64,000 bases of DNA from Candidatus Nezhaarchaeota archaeon. Its GTDB lineage: Archaea; Thermoproteota; Methanomethylicia; Nezhaarchaeales; WYZ-LMO8. The notes under the pieces are model-generated. The model was not told where the DNA came from, did not search any database, and saw nothing but the letters and a program-made list of their open reading frames with translations. Position 1 is the stretch's first letter; each line of letters begins with the position of its first letter. Location: contig JANXDO010000001.1 of assembly GCA_025059375.1 (NCBI GenBank), positions 412,097 to 476,096 on the forward strand, given 5' to 3'. Positions 7,956-17,370 of the stretch are shown piece after piece. A program made the position numbers and the translations under genes.

Positions 7956-9023
7956 GTGGTGACACCAATGAGTAGCCTTCTAAACATTTTGAGAAGGCTG
8001 TCAGAGGCTCATGGTCCCCCAGGTCTTGAGGATGAGGTGGCTGAGATCATAACGAATGAGCTCAAAGGCCATGTCGATGAGATAGTTAGGGACCCGCTAG
8101 GAAACATAGTTGCTCGTAAAGGCTCTGGGAACAAGACGTTGATGATAGCCGCTCACATGGATGAAATAGCACTAATTGTTAAGAGCATCACGGATAAAGG
8201 CTTCATAAAGTTCGCTAAGCTTGGAGGAATGTGGGACCAGCTCATCACAGGACAGCATGTCGTGATCCACGGGAGTAAGGGTAGGGTCAGGGGGATCATT
8301 GGCAGCAAAGCCGTGCACGTAATGAAGGAGGATGAGAGGAAGCAGCTATTGACTTATGAAAAGATGTTTGTTGATGTTGGGGCTAAGAGCCTTGAGGAAG
8401 TTAAGGAGATGGGTATAGAGATTGGCAACTTCATAACAATAGACAAGAAGCTTATTGAGCTAGCTAATGACCTTGTTGCTGGTAAAGCATTTGATGACAG
8501 AGCTGGTTGTGCTGCACTAATTCAAGCAATTAAGGAGGCTAGGCCCAAGTGCAAGGTTTACGCTGCCTTCACGACACAAGAGGAGGTGGGGCTAAGAGGA
8601 GCTACTGTTGCTGGCTACTCCATTAAGCCGACAGTCGCCATAGCTGTGGACACAACTATAGCTGGCGACCATCCAGGCATGGAGCCACATGAAGCTCCTA
8701 CCAAGGTTAATGGTGGGCCAGTAATAGTCGCCGCAGATGGAAGGAGGGATTCGCTTGGTGGAGGACTCATCTTAAACCCCAAGGTTAAACACTGGATAAT
8801 AAGTGTTGCCGAGGAACTGAAAATACCATATCAACTTGAGGTCTTCGAAGGAGGTACAACAGATGCAACAGCCATACAGTTATCAAGGGAAGGGGTTCCA
8901 AGTGGCGTCATAGCCTTCCCAACGAGATACGTTCACACATTTCAAGAGGTTCTAAGTCTAAAGGACTTAGAGAGAGTAGTGATGCTGCTTAAAGGCCTCA
9001 TGGAGAGTGAAATGCCTTTTTAA
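7956..9023 (+). CDS. M42-family metallo-aminopeptidase (TET-type)
   Basis: Cytoplasmic dodecameric aminopeptidase type that trims peptides downstream of the proteasome. The binuclear metal site is visible: AAHMDEIA near residue 66, the bridging Asp in KAFDDRAG, the catalytic glutamate pair TTQEEVGLRG around residue 210, AVDTT, and the C-terminal YVHTFQE. FEGGTTDATAI is also family-typical. Start is GTG at 7956 or ATG at 7968; both leave a complete N-terminus. Its 3' end overlaps the convergent gene at 8998 by 26 bases. Confidence 0.9.
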   Translation: MVTPMSSLLNILRRLSEAHGPPGLEDEVAEIITNELKGHVDEIVRDPLGNIVARKGSGNKTLMIAAHMDEIALIVKSITDKGFIKFAKLGGMWDQLITGQHVVIHGSKGRVRGIIGSKAVHVMKEDERKQLLTYEKMFVDVGAKSLEEVKEMGIEIGNFITIDKKLIELANDLVAGKAFDDRAGCAALIQAIKEARPKCKVYAAFTTQEEVGLRGATVAGYSIKPTVAIAVDTTIAGDHPGMEPHEAPTKVNGGPVIVAADGRRDSLGGGLILNPKVKHWIISVAEELKIPYQLEVFEGGTTDATAIQLSREGVPSGVIAFPTRYVHTFQEVLSLKDLERVVMLLKGLMESEMPF

Positions 9024-9495
9024 CCTCATTAAAGCCCCTTTTTCTTATGGATCTCACTTCATACCAGTCCTTAAGATAATTTATTATCTCTAAGATCCCT
9101 TCAAGCTTTTCAGGAAACCACACAGAGTCCCTACATAAGTAAATGGGTTTATGCTTATTCAAGGCTTGCTCTATGAAGCCCCTGATGCCCTTCCTCCTGA
9201 GGATGTATATCGGCTTTATCTTTGCTTTGCGGCAGAAATCAAAGTCGATATCGGATAAGTGAGCTAGGGTAAGTCCAAACCTCTTTTCAAACACTTTGAC
9301 CGGAAAGTTAGCTGCGAACGACTCAATGGAGTCGAGCGTAAAAGCAAGCTCGGGCATTGCTACTCCAATATAGATCTCCTCATTACGCTTGCAGTAACCG
9401 ATTAAGCTAAGCCCCATAGCTTCAATCCTACCAGTTAGCTTCGGTGACGCCATCCCCCTTAAGTAAGGGGTTAAGTGAAAGTTAAACTTATTCAT
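8998..9495 (-). CDS. Conserved-looking hypothetical protein, 165 aa
   Basis: Not recognised. Soluble, mixed alpha/beta, with a basic C-terminus (VRSIRKRGFNEVKKAFHSP). Segments such as IEAMGLSLIGYCKRN, IDFDFCRKAKIKPIYILRRKGIRG and KPIYLCRDSVWFPEKLEG suggest alternating strands and helices, as in a Rossmann-like or TIM-barrel fragment, perhaps related to RNase P Rpp30-type PHP folds, but no diagnostic motif supports this. The 3' end lies inside the tail of the M42 peptidase gene in the opposite orientation. Confidence 0.6.
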   Translation of the reverse strand: MNKFNFHLTPYLRGMASPKLTGRIEAMGLSLIGYCKRNEEIYIGVAMPELAFTLDSIESFAANFPVKVFEKRFGLTLAHLSDIDFDFCRKAKIKPIYILRRKGIRGFIEQALNKHKPIYLCRDSVWFPEKLEGILEIINYLKDWYEVRSIRKRGFNEVKKAFHSP

Positions 9496-9839
9496 GATAG
9501 ACTCTCACTAAGTCTCAACGCCTCATTCGACATAGTTCCTCAGTTGACTTAAGCTTAGTTACCTTGTGAGAGACTTAAGCATCCATCAGTTATGTCATGC
9601 CCCCATCTCTAAGTTTTGCTTATTCCCAGCTAAAATCATCAGTGATTGACGTAAGAAGTGAGCAGAAAGCGTTTATTTGTACTTGCAATGGTCAACTTCA
9701 TTCTCCTACAACTCTTAGCAAAAATAGGGGCTGTTGAGGAAGGTTGTAAGTAGGTCATTAAGCAGATTCTAAGTAGCTTCCTCCTTAAAAATGAAAAATT
9801 TCAAATTCTCACCAATTAAGTACTCTCTCCTTGATATCT
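9496..9839. other. Intergenic spacer before the tetrapyrrole island
   Basis: No open reading frame or RNA gene recognised in these 340 bases. The last 60 bases are AT-rich (AAAAATGAAAAATTTCAAATT around 9788-9808) and probably hold the promoter of cfbA. A short inverted sequence, TCTCACTAAG near 9502 and CTTGTGAGAG near 9566, is the only structure noticed. Confidence 0.4.
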
Positions 9840-10250
9840 ATGAGTGGTGTAGCAGCACTACTAGTGGGTCATGGAAGTACTAACCCCTCGCAGAAAGAGG
9901 TTGTTGAGGGGCTTGCAAGAATCGTTAAAAGTAAGGATGTCTTCGCTGATGTTTTCTACGCCTTCATAAGGGTAAATGGGCCTAAACCTGGTGAAGCTCT
10001 TCGTGAAATAGTTAAGAGGGGGTACAGAAGAGTTATTGTGATACCTGTATTCGTATCTGAAGGTTCACACACTCTTGAGGATATTCCTGATGCTCTTGAA
10101 ATACCTCGAGGCGTAAGATACTATAAAAAGAGATTGGGTGAGGTAGAATTAGAAATCTTCTATGCTAAGCCTCTAGGTGTAGATGATAGAATAGCAGAAG
10201 TCATTATTGAAAGGGGTCTGGAAGCATTAAAGGAGTACAAGGCAATATAG
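9840..10250 (+). CDS. cfbA: Sirohydrochlorin nickelochelatase (CbiX-small type)
   Basis: Inserts Ni(II) into sirohydrochlorin, the first committed step to coenzyme F430; small CbiX proteins can also insert cobalt. 136 residues, the size of single-domain archaeal CbiX(S)/CfbA, which act as homodimers. Metal-ligand histidines are seen in LLVGHGSTNP near the N-terminus and SEGSHTLEDIP near residue 72. The ATG at 9840 is chosen over a TTG at 9831. It abuts hemA (stop 10248-10250, hemA GTG at 10251) and leads the operon cfbA-hemA-hemL-met8. The presence of cfbB-E nearby makes nickel the likely metal. Confidence 0.88.
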   Translation: MSGVAALLVGHGSTNPSQKEVVEGLARIVKSKDVFADVFYAFIRVNGPKPGEALREIVKRGYRRVIVIPVFVSEGSHTLEDIPDALEIPRGVRYYKKRLGEVELEIFYAKPLGVDDRIAEVIIERGLEALKEYKAI

Positions 10251-11543
10251 GTGACTGCAATGGAAGTGAAGGACCCTCAACAGGTCCTTGTAGGACTCTA
10301 CTGCTACGCTATAACACATAGGAAAGCAGGAATGAAGATTTTAGATAAGTGTCAAATTCATGAATTAGTTGAACTTAAAAATCATATAAAGGCAGAAGAA
10401 CTCATAGCTCTGCAGACTTGCAATAGAGTTGAAGTCTACTTTATCGGAAGAGATGATAGCTTAAGTGCACTTAAAGAATTTTTGTCGAGAAGGGCTGGCT
10501 TCGATATTAATGATTACGCTGAGCTATATACTGGACTTGATGCTGCAAGACACCTATATCGAGTTGCTTGCGGCCTAGAATCCATGTTCGTGGGCGAAGA
10601 AGAGATACTTGGACAAGTTAAGAGGGCCTTCTCGGAGGCTGAAGCGCTGGGAACAATAGGTTATAGGCTAAGAGCTCTATTCGAAGGTGCGATATTAGCT
10701 GGAAAAAGAGCTAGAGAGGAAACTGCGATAAGTAAAGGTGCGGTTAGCGTTCCATCGGTTGCAGTTAAGAGAGCTGAGAAGCTCCTCAAAGGTCTTGAAG
10801 ATAAGGTAGCGTTAGTTGTAGGGGCTGGAGAAGCTGGTGAGCTAATAGTAAAGGAGCTAGTCAAGAGGAAATCTCACATAGTCTTGATAGCTAATAGGAC
10901 GTTTGAGCGAGCTGTAAAGTTAGCTGAAAAGTTTCACGGTCACCCAGTTAAGCTCGATGAACTTGAACTCCCAGCTCACTTAGCAAAAGCCGATGTGGTC
11001 TTTGTGGCCACAAAAGCTCCTCACTTAATAATTAAAAGTAAGCATGTAGAGGAGGCTCTTAAAATAGGTAATCATAAACTGCTAATCTTTGACTTAGCTG
11101 TCCCTAGAAACGTTGATGAGAGTATAGAGTCGCTACCTCTAGTAGAAGTCTATACAATTGAAGAGCTTAAAGCAGAGGCGGAAGAGAACTTGAAAATGAG
11201 GATTGGAGAGATTCCTCGCGTCGAGAGGATAATTGAAGAGGAGTTAATGAAGCTTCAAGCCAAGTTCTTTAAGTTGATTAAGTTGCAGGAGGTGAGGGAG
11301 GTTATGAAAGGCCTCGAGGAGGTGAGGAGAGGGGAAGTTGAGAGAGCCTTGCATAAACTTAAAGCAGGATGTAGTGTTGAGAAGGTTATCGATCTCCTCT
11401 CTAGGTCTCTCACAAAGAAGGTGGCAAGGAAGCTAGTCAGCGAGATATATCGAAGAGGGGTGAGCAACAACGAGATCCTCTCTCAATTGATGAAAATTTT
11501 AGGGGGCCAGCAGATCAATGGAGAAGTCAAGAAGACTCTTTGA
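10251..11543 (+). CDS. hemA: Glutamyl-tRNA reductase
   Basis: Reduces glutamyl-tRNA(Glu) to glutamate-1-semialdehyde with NADPH, entry point of the C5 route to tetrapyrroles. 430 residues. The nucleophilic cysteine is in LQTCNRVEVYF near residue 60; GLESMFVGEEEILGQVK is the conserved catalytic-domain signature; the NADPH domain has VVGAGEAGELI near residue 190; the C-terminal third is the helical dimerisation arm. Starts with GTG immediately after cfbA; an ATG at 10260 is an alternative. Its 3' end overlaps hemL by 26 bases. Confidence 0.95.
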   Translation: MTAMEVKDPQQVLVGLYCYAITHRKAGMKILDKCQIHELVELKNHIKAEELIALQTCNRVEVYFIGRDDSLSALKEFLSRRAGFDINDYAELYTGLDAARHLYRVACGLESMFVGEEEILGQVKRAFSEAEALGTIGYRLRALFEGAILAGKRAREETAISKGAVSVPSVAVKRAEKLLKGLEDKVALVVGAGEAGELIVKELVKRKSHIVLIANRTFERAVKLAEKFHGHPVKLDELELPAHLAKADVVFVATKAPHLIIKSKHVEEALKIGNHKLLIFDLAVPRNVDESIESLPLVEVYTIEELKAEAEENLKMRIGEIPRVERIIEEELMKLQAKFFKLIKLQEVREVMKGLEEVRRGEVERALHKLKAGCSVEKVIDLLSRSLTKKVARKLVSEIYRRGVSNNEILSQLMKILGGQQINGEVKKTL

Positions 11544-12768
11544 AGAAGCCTTAACCATTTTCCCTGGTGGTGTTCATAGTCCTGTAAGAGGTAGAGTCAA
11601 GCCATACCCCTTTTACGTTGATAGGGCTAAGGGCGCTAGGCTTCATACGGTTGATGACCTCGTACTCACGGACTACTGTATGGCTTATGGTGCTCTAATG
11701 TTAGGTCACGGAGATCTAAGAGTTCAAGAGTTCATTAAGTCACAACTGGAGAAGGGGTGGATATATGGCGCGCCCACTGAGCTTGAATTAGAGTTAGCTA
11801 AGCTTATAATGAGGCACTTTAAGTCAATAGAGAAGATACGCTTCGTGAATTCAGGTTGCGAGGCAACAATGCTGGCAGTTAGGATCGCTAGGGCCTACAC
11901 TGAGCGAGATTATGTGGTAAAGTTCGATGGCTGCTATCATGGCGCTAATGACGTCTTACTAGCTTCGAGGCACTTAAAGCCTAAGGGCGTATTGAGTGAG
12001 GTCTCGGATAAGGTTCTAATAGCAAGGTACAATGACTATGATGATGTCGAGTCGCTATTCAAGAAATTTGGTGATCAGATAGCATGCATAATAGTGGAGC
12101 CAGTGGCAGCTAACATGGGGCTAGTAATACCATCAATTGATTTCATTAAGGGGTTAAGAGAGCTTTGCAACCATTATGGTAGCTTGCTTTTATTTGATGA
12201 GATAGTCACAGGTTTCAGAGTATGCTTGGGTGGAGCTCAGAACCTCTATGGTATTGAACCTGACATAACTACGCTTGGTAAGATCATTGGGGGAGGCTTC
12301 CCAATAGGGGCTGTTGGTGGCCGAAGAGACTTACTTTCACTCATAAGCCCTGAAGGCCCTGTATTTAATGCTGGGACCTTCAATGCTCACCCGATATCTA
12401 TGGCTGCTGGCATAGCCACATTGAAGATCCTTGAGGAGGGGGGCCCACATGTGGTGGCCAATAAGGCAGCCAAGACCATAGCTGATGAAGTTGAGAACTA
12501 CGTTAACCAACTCCACTTGAACGTTCAAGTTACTTGTTTGGCGTCAATGTTCCACTTCTTCTTCGCAGAGAAGCCGGTTAAGAACTACGATGATGCGCAG
12601 AAATCCAACACAATCCTCTACGATAAGTTTCACGAAAAGCTGCTAAGGGAAGGCGTCTTTATACCACCATCACAATTTGAGGTCTGCTTCACATCGTCAT
12701 CGCATGACGATGAAGTAGTAACCTCAAGCTTGGAGAAAATGAAGAATGTATTGAGGTCTTTAAGGTGA
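11518..12768 (+). CDS. hemL: Glutamate-1-semialdehyde 2,1-aminomutase
   Basis: PLP enzyme making 5-aminolevulinate from glutamate-1-semialdehyde. 416 residues. Signatures: FPGGVHSPVR at the N-terminus, the SGCEATMLAVR cofactor loop, LLFDEIVTGFR, and the PLP lysine in LGKIIGGGFPIGAVGG near residue 260; GTFNAHP follows. Starts inside the end of hemA, and its own stop overlaps the met8 GTG by 4 bases, so the three are translationally linked. Confidence 0.95.
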   Translation: MEKSRRLFEEALTIFPGGVHSPVRGRVKPYPFYVDRAKGARLHTVDDLVLTDYCMAYGALMLGHGDLRVQEFIKSQLEKGWIYGAPTELELELAKLIMRHFKSIEKIRFVNSGCEATMLAVRIARAYTERDYVVKFDGCYHGANDVLLASRHLKPKGVLSEVSDKVLIARYNDYDDVESLFKKFGDQIACIIVEPVAANMGLVIPSIDFIKGLRELCNHYGSLLLFDEIVTGFRVCLGGAQNLYGIEPDITTLGKIIGGGFPIGAVGGRRDLLSLISPEGPVFNAGTFNAHPISMAAGIATLKILEEGGPHVVANKAAKTIADEVENYVNQLHLNVQVTCLASMFHFFFAEKPVKNYDDAQKSNTILYDKFHEKLLREGVFIPPSQFEVCFTSSSHDDEVVTSSLEKMKNVLRSLR

Positions 12769-13481
12769 GTAAGCTACCAATCCTCCTAGACTTAAAGGGG
12801 AAACTGGTTGTGGTCATAGGGGGAGGTAAGGTAGCTCAAAGGAAGATAGTGACTCTGCTCCGTTATGGAGCTAGAGTTAGGGTTTACGAGCCCAGTCCAT
12901 CATGTGATCTTCTCTCACTGGTAGAGCAGGGAGTCGAAGTTGTCATGAAGAGGGTGAGCATGAACGATTTAGATGAAGTAACTGATGGTGCAGCTATGGT
13001 TATAGTAGCCACGGGTGATGAAGACCTTAATCAGAGAATTGGTGATGCTTTGAGGAGTAAGGGTATGCTAGTCAATGTAGTTACATCGTACGAATTGTCC
13101 TCAGCTGTATTTCCGGCGATACTTGAGCTGGGTGACATCACCATAGCTATAAGTACGAGAGGCTCATCACCATTTCTAGCTTCGTACATAAAGAGTAGGG
13201 TGAGGGACGTCTTAGAGAATGAAATTGGAATGTTGATTGAGGTCTTAGCTTACGTCCGAGCTAGATTAAGGAGGATTAACGTGCCCCTTGAAGTTAAGAG
13301 GGCTATCTACTCCTCCATAGTCCGCGATGATGTAACCATTAAGCTAGTGCAACAGCGTTCGATTGATGAAGCTAGGGGGAGAGCCATGAAGGTAGCCTTA
13401 GAGATCTTGAGTAAGGCAGGTTTTGAGAACATAATTAAACGGTTGGGGCTCTATAATGCTGCTCATAGAGCCCGTCAATGA
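12765..13481 (+). CDS. Precorrin-2 dehydrogenase (Met8/CysG-N type)
   Basis: Oxidises precorrin-2 to sirohydrochlorin using NAD+, feeding CfbA. 238 residues. The N-terminal Rossmann domain is clear (PILLDLKGKLVVVIGGGKVAQRK, residues 5-27, then VVTSYELSSAVFPA near residue 105), followed by a dimerisation/helical domain with STRGSSPFLASYIKSRV. No SUMT domain is fused; that activity is in cobA at 14446. Final gene of the cfbA operon. Confidence 0.88.
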   Translation: MSKLPILLDLKGKLVVVIGGGKVAQRKIVTLLRYGARVRVYEPSPSCDLLSLVEQGVEVVMKRVSMNDLDEVTDGAAMVIVATGDEDLNQRIGDALRSKGMLVNVVTSYELSSAVFPAILELGDITIAISTRGSSPFLASYIKSRVRDVLENEIGMLIEVLAYVRARLRRINVPLEVKRAIYSSIVRDDVTIKLVQQRSIDEARGRAMKVALEILSKAGFENIIKRLGLYNAAHRARQ

Positions 13482-13717
13482 AGTCTTAAGGCTGCACTGA
13501 TATCTTGACTTAATAACTTTATAGACGTTCCTTACTGACTTCATACATTTGAGAATTTAACGACCCCCACAACTAGCTTTTCAAAACTTCCTTACCGTGC
13601 AACCAGTGGTAACGATTGTGGTTTATTGAGATCGCGACGATCGTGGCATTGAATTAGAGTCACGCAGAATGAAACGCCAACATTGCTTGTAACCTAAAGT
13701 GGTATTTAAGCTGGGCA

Positions 13718-14464
13718 TTACTTTATTATGGCTAGAATGGAATTTACATCCGGTCTTTGAGCGATGCGGTGGGGGATACCATGTAACTTTAATGCTTTAC
13801 TCACATTCTCGCCTAATGCTACTATGAACATTCTCCTCAAGGTATGGACGACATTAACGTCGGAGCGGATTAACGCCTCAATAGCTGTTCTAGCCAGGAA
13901 CACTATGGCTACTGAGCTACTTCGCTTCATTGATTTAAGGAGTTCTTGTAGCTTCTCATCATCAACGGTTATGTCGTATAGAGCGTAGCTGTGGGCTCTA
14001 GCTCCAAGCCCCTCAAGCCCATCAATAAGTTCCCTATTGACTTTAGTTGAATGGAAGATCGCTATGGATTTGCCCTCTACACCATCTCTCTTTAATCTCT
14101 CAAGAAGCCCCTTCGACGACTCCTCTACAGGTACTATCACTTCACTGAAACCATAAAACTCAAGCTCCCTCCTCGTCCTCTCACCTATAGCATAGATCCT
14201 ACAGTTCCTCATGACATGCTTTAGCTGTTGAGATGAGAACATCAAGAGTAACCTAACAGCATTCTTACTGGTGAATATTAGGATGTCGAAGTTAGAGCTT
14301 TCTATCCGTCTAATTAAGTCCTCGCTAATCTTTGGCTTTACTTCAAGAACTCCATACCCTTCTGCATTAAAGCCGTATCTTCTAAGCTGCTCAGCAAACC
14401 TGCTAGAAGTTTCTTGAGTGCCGACAACTAGGACCTGCAATACCTTCACCTCAATATCTTGCAC
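13718..14464 (-). CDS. hemD: Uroporphyrinogen-III synthase
   Basis: Closes hydroxymethylbilane to uroporphyrinogen III with inversion of ring D. The family is poorly conserved, but the 248-residue length, two-lobed alternation, the segment FDILIFTSKNAVRLLL around residue 58, and IFLARTAIEALI in the second lobe fit, and the place at the end of hemB-hemC-cobA is decisive. GTG start lies within the end of cobA (19-base overlap). Transcription converges with met8 over a 236-base spacer with no visible gene. Confidence 0.85.
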   Translation of the reverse strand: MQDIEVKVLQVLVVGTQETSSRFAEQLRRYGFNAEGYGVLEVKPKISEDLIRRIESSNFDILIFTSKNAVRLLLMFSSQQLKHVMRNCRIYAIGERTRRELEFYGFSEVIVPVEESSKGLLERLKRDGVEGKSIAIFHSTKVNRELIDGLEGLGARAHSYALYDITVDDEKLQELLKSMKRSSSVAIVFLARTAIEALIRSDVNVVHTLRRMFIVALGENVSKALKLHGIPHRIAQRPDVNSILAIIK

Positions 14465-15210
14465 TTAAACCATGGTCTACGAGGCATGTGGGCTACTGCT
14501 TTGCCCACAAATATTACAGCTGGTGGTCCTAACTTCACTCTCTCGGCCTTGTCAACTATGTCGCTCAAGACACCATTAACTATTAATTGATCTCTAAGCG
14601 TCGCATTTCGTATTATAGCCACAGGCGTATCCGCCTTAACACCGTGACTTAAAAGCTCTTCAACTAAATCCCTTAACTTCGAAACACCCATAAAGATCAC
14701 GAGTGTATCCGATGCCTTAGCTAGAGGACCTAACTTCACCCTCCTTTTCCTCCTCCCACCCTCTTCATGACCTGTGGCTATCGACACCGAGGACGAGAAA
14801 CGTCTATGTGTTATGTATATCTCTGAGTATGCTGCGGCTGCTTGAAATACGGATACCCCTGGGACTATTTCGTAGGGTATCTTAGCTCTTCTAAGAGCCT
14901 CACACTCTTCGCCAATCCTTCCATAAATCATTGGGTCTCCGCCCTTTAACCTAACGACGGTCAGTCCTTGACGAGCCTTTTCCACCATCAATCTATTTAT
15001 GTACTCTTGAAGGTGAGCTTCCCCTTTACCTTTTCCCACGCATATGATCTCCTTAGCCTTAGCAGCGTACTTCAAAAGCTTGGGATTAACAAGCCTATCA
15101 TAGATGACTACATCGCTCCTCTTAAGCACCTTGAGCCCCTTAATGGTTATCAAGCCAGGATCTCCAGGTCCAGCACCTACTATGTAGACCTTACCCACAC
15201 TTCCACTCAA
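14446..15210 (-). CDS. cobA: Uroporphyrinogen-III C-methyltransferase (SUMT)
   Basis: Uses two SAM to methylate uroporphyrinogen III at C-2 and C-7, giving precorrin-2. 254 residues with the tetrapyrrole methylase core: VYIVGAGPGDPGLITIKG at residues 8-25, VIYDRLV, RLKGGDPMIYGR near residue 85, and EIVPGVSVFQAAAAY. TTG start, overlapping the end of hemC by 4 bases. This branch point commits flux to siro-type tetrapyrroles; no protoheme gene is seen in the window. Confidence 0.93.
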   Translation of the reverse strand: MSGSVGKVYIVGAGPGDPGLITIKGLKVLKRSDVVIYDRLVNPKLLKYAAKAKEIICVGKGKGEAHLQEYINRLMVEKARQGLTVVRLKGGDPMIYGRIGEECEALRRAKIPYEIVPGVSVFQAAAAYSEIYITHRRFSSSVSIATGHEEGGRRKRRVKLGPLAKASDTLVIFMGVSKLRDLVEELLSHGVKADTPVAIIRNATLRDQLIVNGVLSDIVDKAERVKLGPPAVIFVGKAVAHMPRRPWFKCKILR

Positions 15211-16163
15211 ACTTCCTCACCTATCTGAGATACCTCAAACTCTCTCCATGATCTTACGATCTCTAATCCACCCGCGCTCTTGAACTTAGCACACACTAAG
15301 TATGCAAGCTCATCTACTGAACAGGGGTATTCATGTTCCTCGATGACGTAGACCTTAGACTTAAAGTCGGGGGAAACCGTTGATACTGAAGCTGTAGCTT
15401 TAGGTATCTGGACTTTAACGTTAACCCCCAAGGGCGTTCTACATCCAGCACCCAATAGTCTAAGGATTCTTCTCTCAACCTCAACCTCAAATCGAGATAC
15501 TGGGTCCTCAATGGACTTTAGCAGGCTTATAAGCTCTGAGTCTCCCTTCCTGCAGACGACTGCTAATGCGCCTTGACCGGCAGCTGGAACCATTACCTCA
15601 AAGCTTAAAACTTCGTAATTCAAGTTTAAGCTTAGCCTTTGAAGTCCAGCTTCAGCTACAATTATGGCATCGCAATCCCCACGTTTTAGCTTGCGTATCC
15701 TGGTGTCAACGTTGCCCCTTATCGCTATAACATTTAAATCGGGTCTATAGTTCTTGATGTGTGCTATTCTTCTCAAGCTGCTCGTGCCTACTCTACTACC
15801 ACTTGGTAAATCACTTAACCCTCCACATCCTCTACATAGAAGTACGTCGTAAGGGCTCTTTCTCCTCGGCACTGAAGCTAGTATTAACTGTGGATCCACC
15901 ATTGTTGGATAGTCCTTTAAGCTATGAACCACGAAGTCCACTTCGCCTTCTATTAAAGCCAAGTCCACTTCCTTCTCAAAGATTCCTTTGACTGGGATCT
16001 TGTATAGAGGAGTTTTTCTATCGATATCCCCTCTCGTCTTGATCTTAATTACTTCAAACTCTAAGTTGACGTGCTTCAAGCGAAGAGAGTCAATAACTTC
16101 AAGAGCTTGTCTTATCGATAGCTCGCTTGGTCTAGTTCCCACCTTCAGCTTCATGCTCGGCAC
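15207..16163 (-). CDS. hemC: Porphobilinogen deaminase (hydroxymethylbilane synthase)
   Basis: Polymerises four porphobilinogens into hydroxymethylbilane. 318 residues. Signatures: VGTRPSELSIRQA at the N-terminus, VHSLKDYP with the catalytic-domain Asp/Lys, VGTSSLRR, IRGNVDTR, and the cofactor cysteine in GAGCRTPLGV near residue 245 that holds the dipyrromethane. ATG start lies one base from the end of hemB. Confidence 0.95.
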   Translation of the reverse strand: MPSMKLKVGTRPSELSIRQALEVIDSLRLKHVNLEFEVIKIKTRGDIDRKTPLYKIPVKGIFEKEVDLALIEGEVDFVVHSLKDYPTMVDPQLILASVPRRKSPYDVLLCRGCGGLSDLPSGSRVGTSSLRRIAHIKNYRPDLNVIAIRGNVDTRIRKLKRGDCDAIIVAEAGLQRLSLNLNYEVLSFEVMVPAAGQGALAVVCRKGDSELISLLKSIEDPVSRFEVEVERRILRLLGAGCRTPLGVNVKVQIPKATASVSTVSPDFKSKVYVIEEHEYPCSVDELAYLVCAKFKSAGGLEIVRSWREFEVSQIGEEV

Positions 16164-17189
16164 CTAAAAGAGCTCATTTGCTACACCATCCCTTATCATG
16201 GACGCTATTAATGGTGCATAATACGTTATAATTATGTCAGCTCCAGCCCTCCTTATTGCAAAGGTTGCCTCAGCAACTAATCTCCTCTCGTCTCCAAGCC
16301 CCCTCTCAGCTAATAGCTTAATCATGGCATACTCGCCACTTGTGCTATAGGCAGCTACCGGAACCTTGAATGTCTCCTTAACCATCTTTACAATGTCTAA
16401 GTACCAGAGGGCCGGCTTAACCATAACTATGTCTGCCCCCTCCATGATGTCGAGGTAGACCTCTCTAAGAGCCTCCACAGCATTGCGAGGATCCATTTGG
16501 TAACCTCGCCTATCACCAAATTTAGGTGCTGAGTCTACTGCTTCCCTAAATGGACCATATAGAGCTGAAGCATACTTAGCTGAGTAAGCCATTATGGCAA
16601 CATCCTTGAACCCTGCATCGTCCAAAGCTTGCCTAATCACTTTGACCCTCCCATCCATCATGTCTGATGGAGCAACCATGTCAACTCCATATCTTGCGTG
16701 GCTAACAGCAATTCTAGCTAAGTAACTTAGTGTTAAGTCATTGTCGACACTGTTACCTCTTACTATGCCGCAATGACCATGGCTCGTGTACTCACATAGG
16801 CATACATCCGTTATTAACACTACCTTGTCATCAAACCTCTCTCTTATTAGAGATAAAGCCCTCTGAATAACGCCATTATCAGAGTAAGCTTCAGAGCCCA
16901 GCTCATCCTTCCTTGATGGGATGCCGAAGAGCAGGAAGGACCTTACTCCTAAGCTAAATAGCTCATCAATTCTAGCTACCAGCTCCTCACTCACTGGATA
17001 CCTGTACTGACCTGGTAAGGAGGGGATTTCTTGCTTGCTTTCACTTGATGCTGAAATGAATAATGGGTAGACCAGTTTACTTGAATCTAAGAGCGCTTCT
17101 GAAGTTAGGGCCCTAATGGTACTCTTCAATCTAAGTCTTCGAGGTCTCATAATCGGAAAACTTGGAAAGCTCAAAGGGATGCCGCTCAT
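16164..17189 (-). CDS. hemB: Porphobilinogen synthase (ALA dehydratase), zinc type
   Basis: Condenses two 5-aminolevulinates to porphobilinogen. 341 residues. The zinc-cysteine cluster DVCLCEYTSHGHCG (three Cys) shows the Zn-dependent form; Schiff-base lysines lie in MAYSAKYASALYGPFREA near residue 197 and VKPALWYLD near residue 250. First gene of hemB-hemC-cobA-hemD, all with overlaps or abutting ends, and so a tight operon. Confidence 0.95.
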   Translation of the reverse strand: MSGIPLSFPSFPIMRPRRLRLKSTIRALTSEALLDSSKLVYPLFISASSESKQEIPSLPGQYRYPVSEELVARIDELFSLGVRSFLLFGIPSRKDELGSEAYSDNGVIQRALSLIRERFDDKVVLITDVCLCEYTSHGHCGIVRGNSVDNDLTLSYLARIAVSHARYGVDMVAPSDMMDGRVKVIRQALDDAGFKDVAIMAYSAKYASALYGPFREAVDSAPKFGDRRGYQMDPRNAVEALREVYLDIMEGADIVMVKPALWYLDIVKMVKETFKVPVAAYSTSGEYAMIKLLAERGLGDERRLVAEATFAIRRAGADIIITYYAPLIASMIRDGVANELF

Positions 17190-17290
17190 TTTTTACCTCC
17201 AATACATAATTGAGCTCTACTATATGAAAAGACTCACTTAACTTAAGCTAAATTGTTGATGTTGCCCTCGGTACGCCACCGACTCTCTCC

Positions 17291-17357
17291 AAGCGTGCAC
17301 GAGAAAAGCACAAGTCTTATAACCCTCTTGATCTTTAAAGCCAGCCTTAAGCGTGCA
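17291..17357. repeat. Nine-base direct repeat flanking a TATA box
   Basis: AAGCGTGCA occurs at 17291-17299 and 17349-17357, either side of a TATA-like TCTTATAA (17316-17323). It sits in the 355-base spacer between hemB and the MFS gene. Could be a regulator half-site pair or chance; nothing else supports it. Confidence 0.3.
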
Positions 17358-17370
17358 AGCCGCTTGACAG

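Noticed and set aside
13482-13717. tRNA or small RNA gene between met8 and hemD
   Set aside because: No cloverleaf or TPsiC-like sequence; only a TATA-like CTTTATAG is seen and the genes on both sides converge on it.
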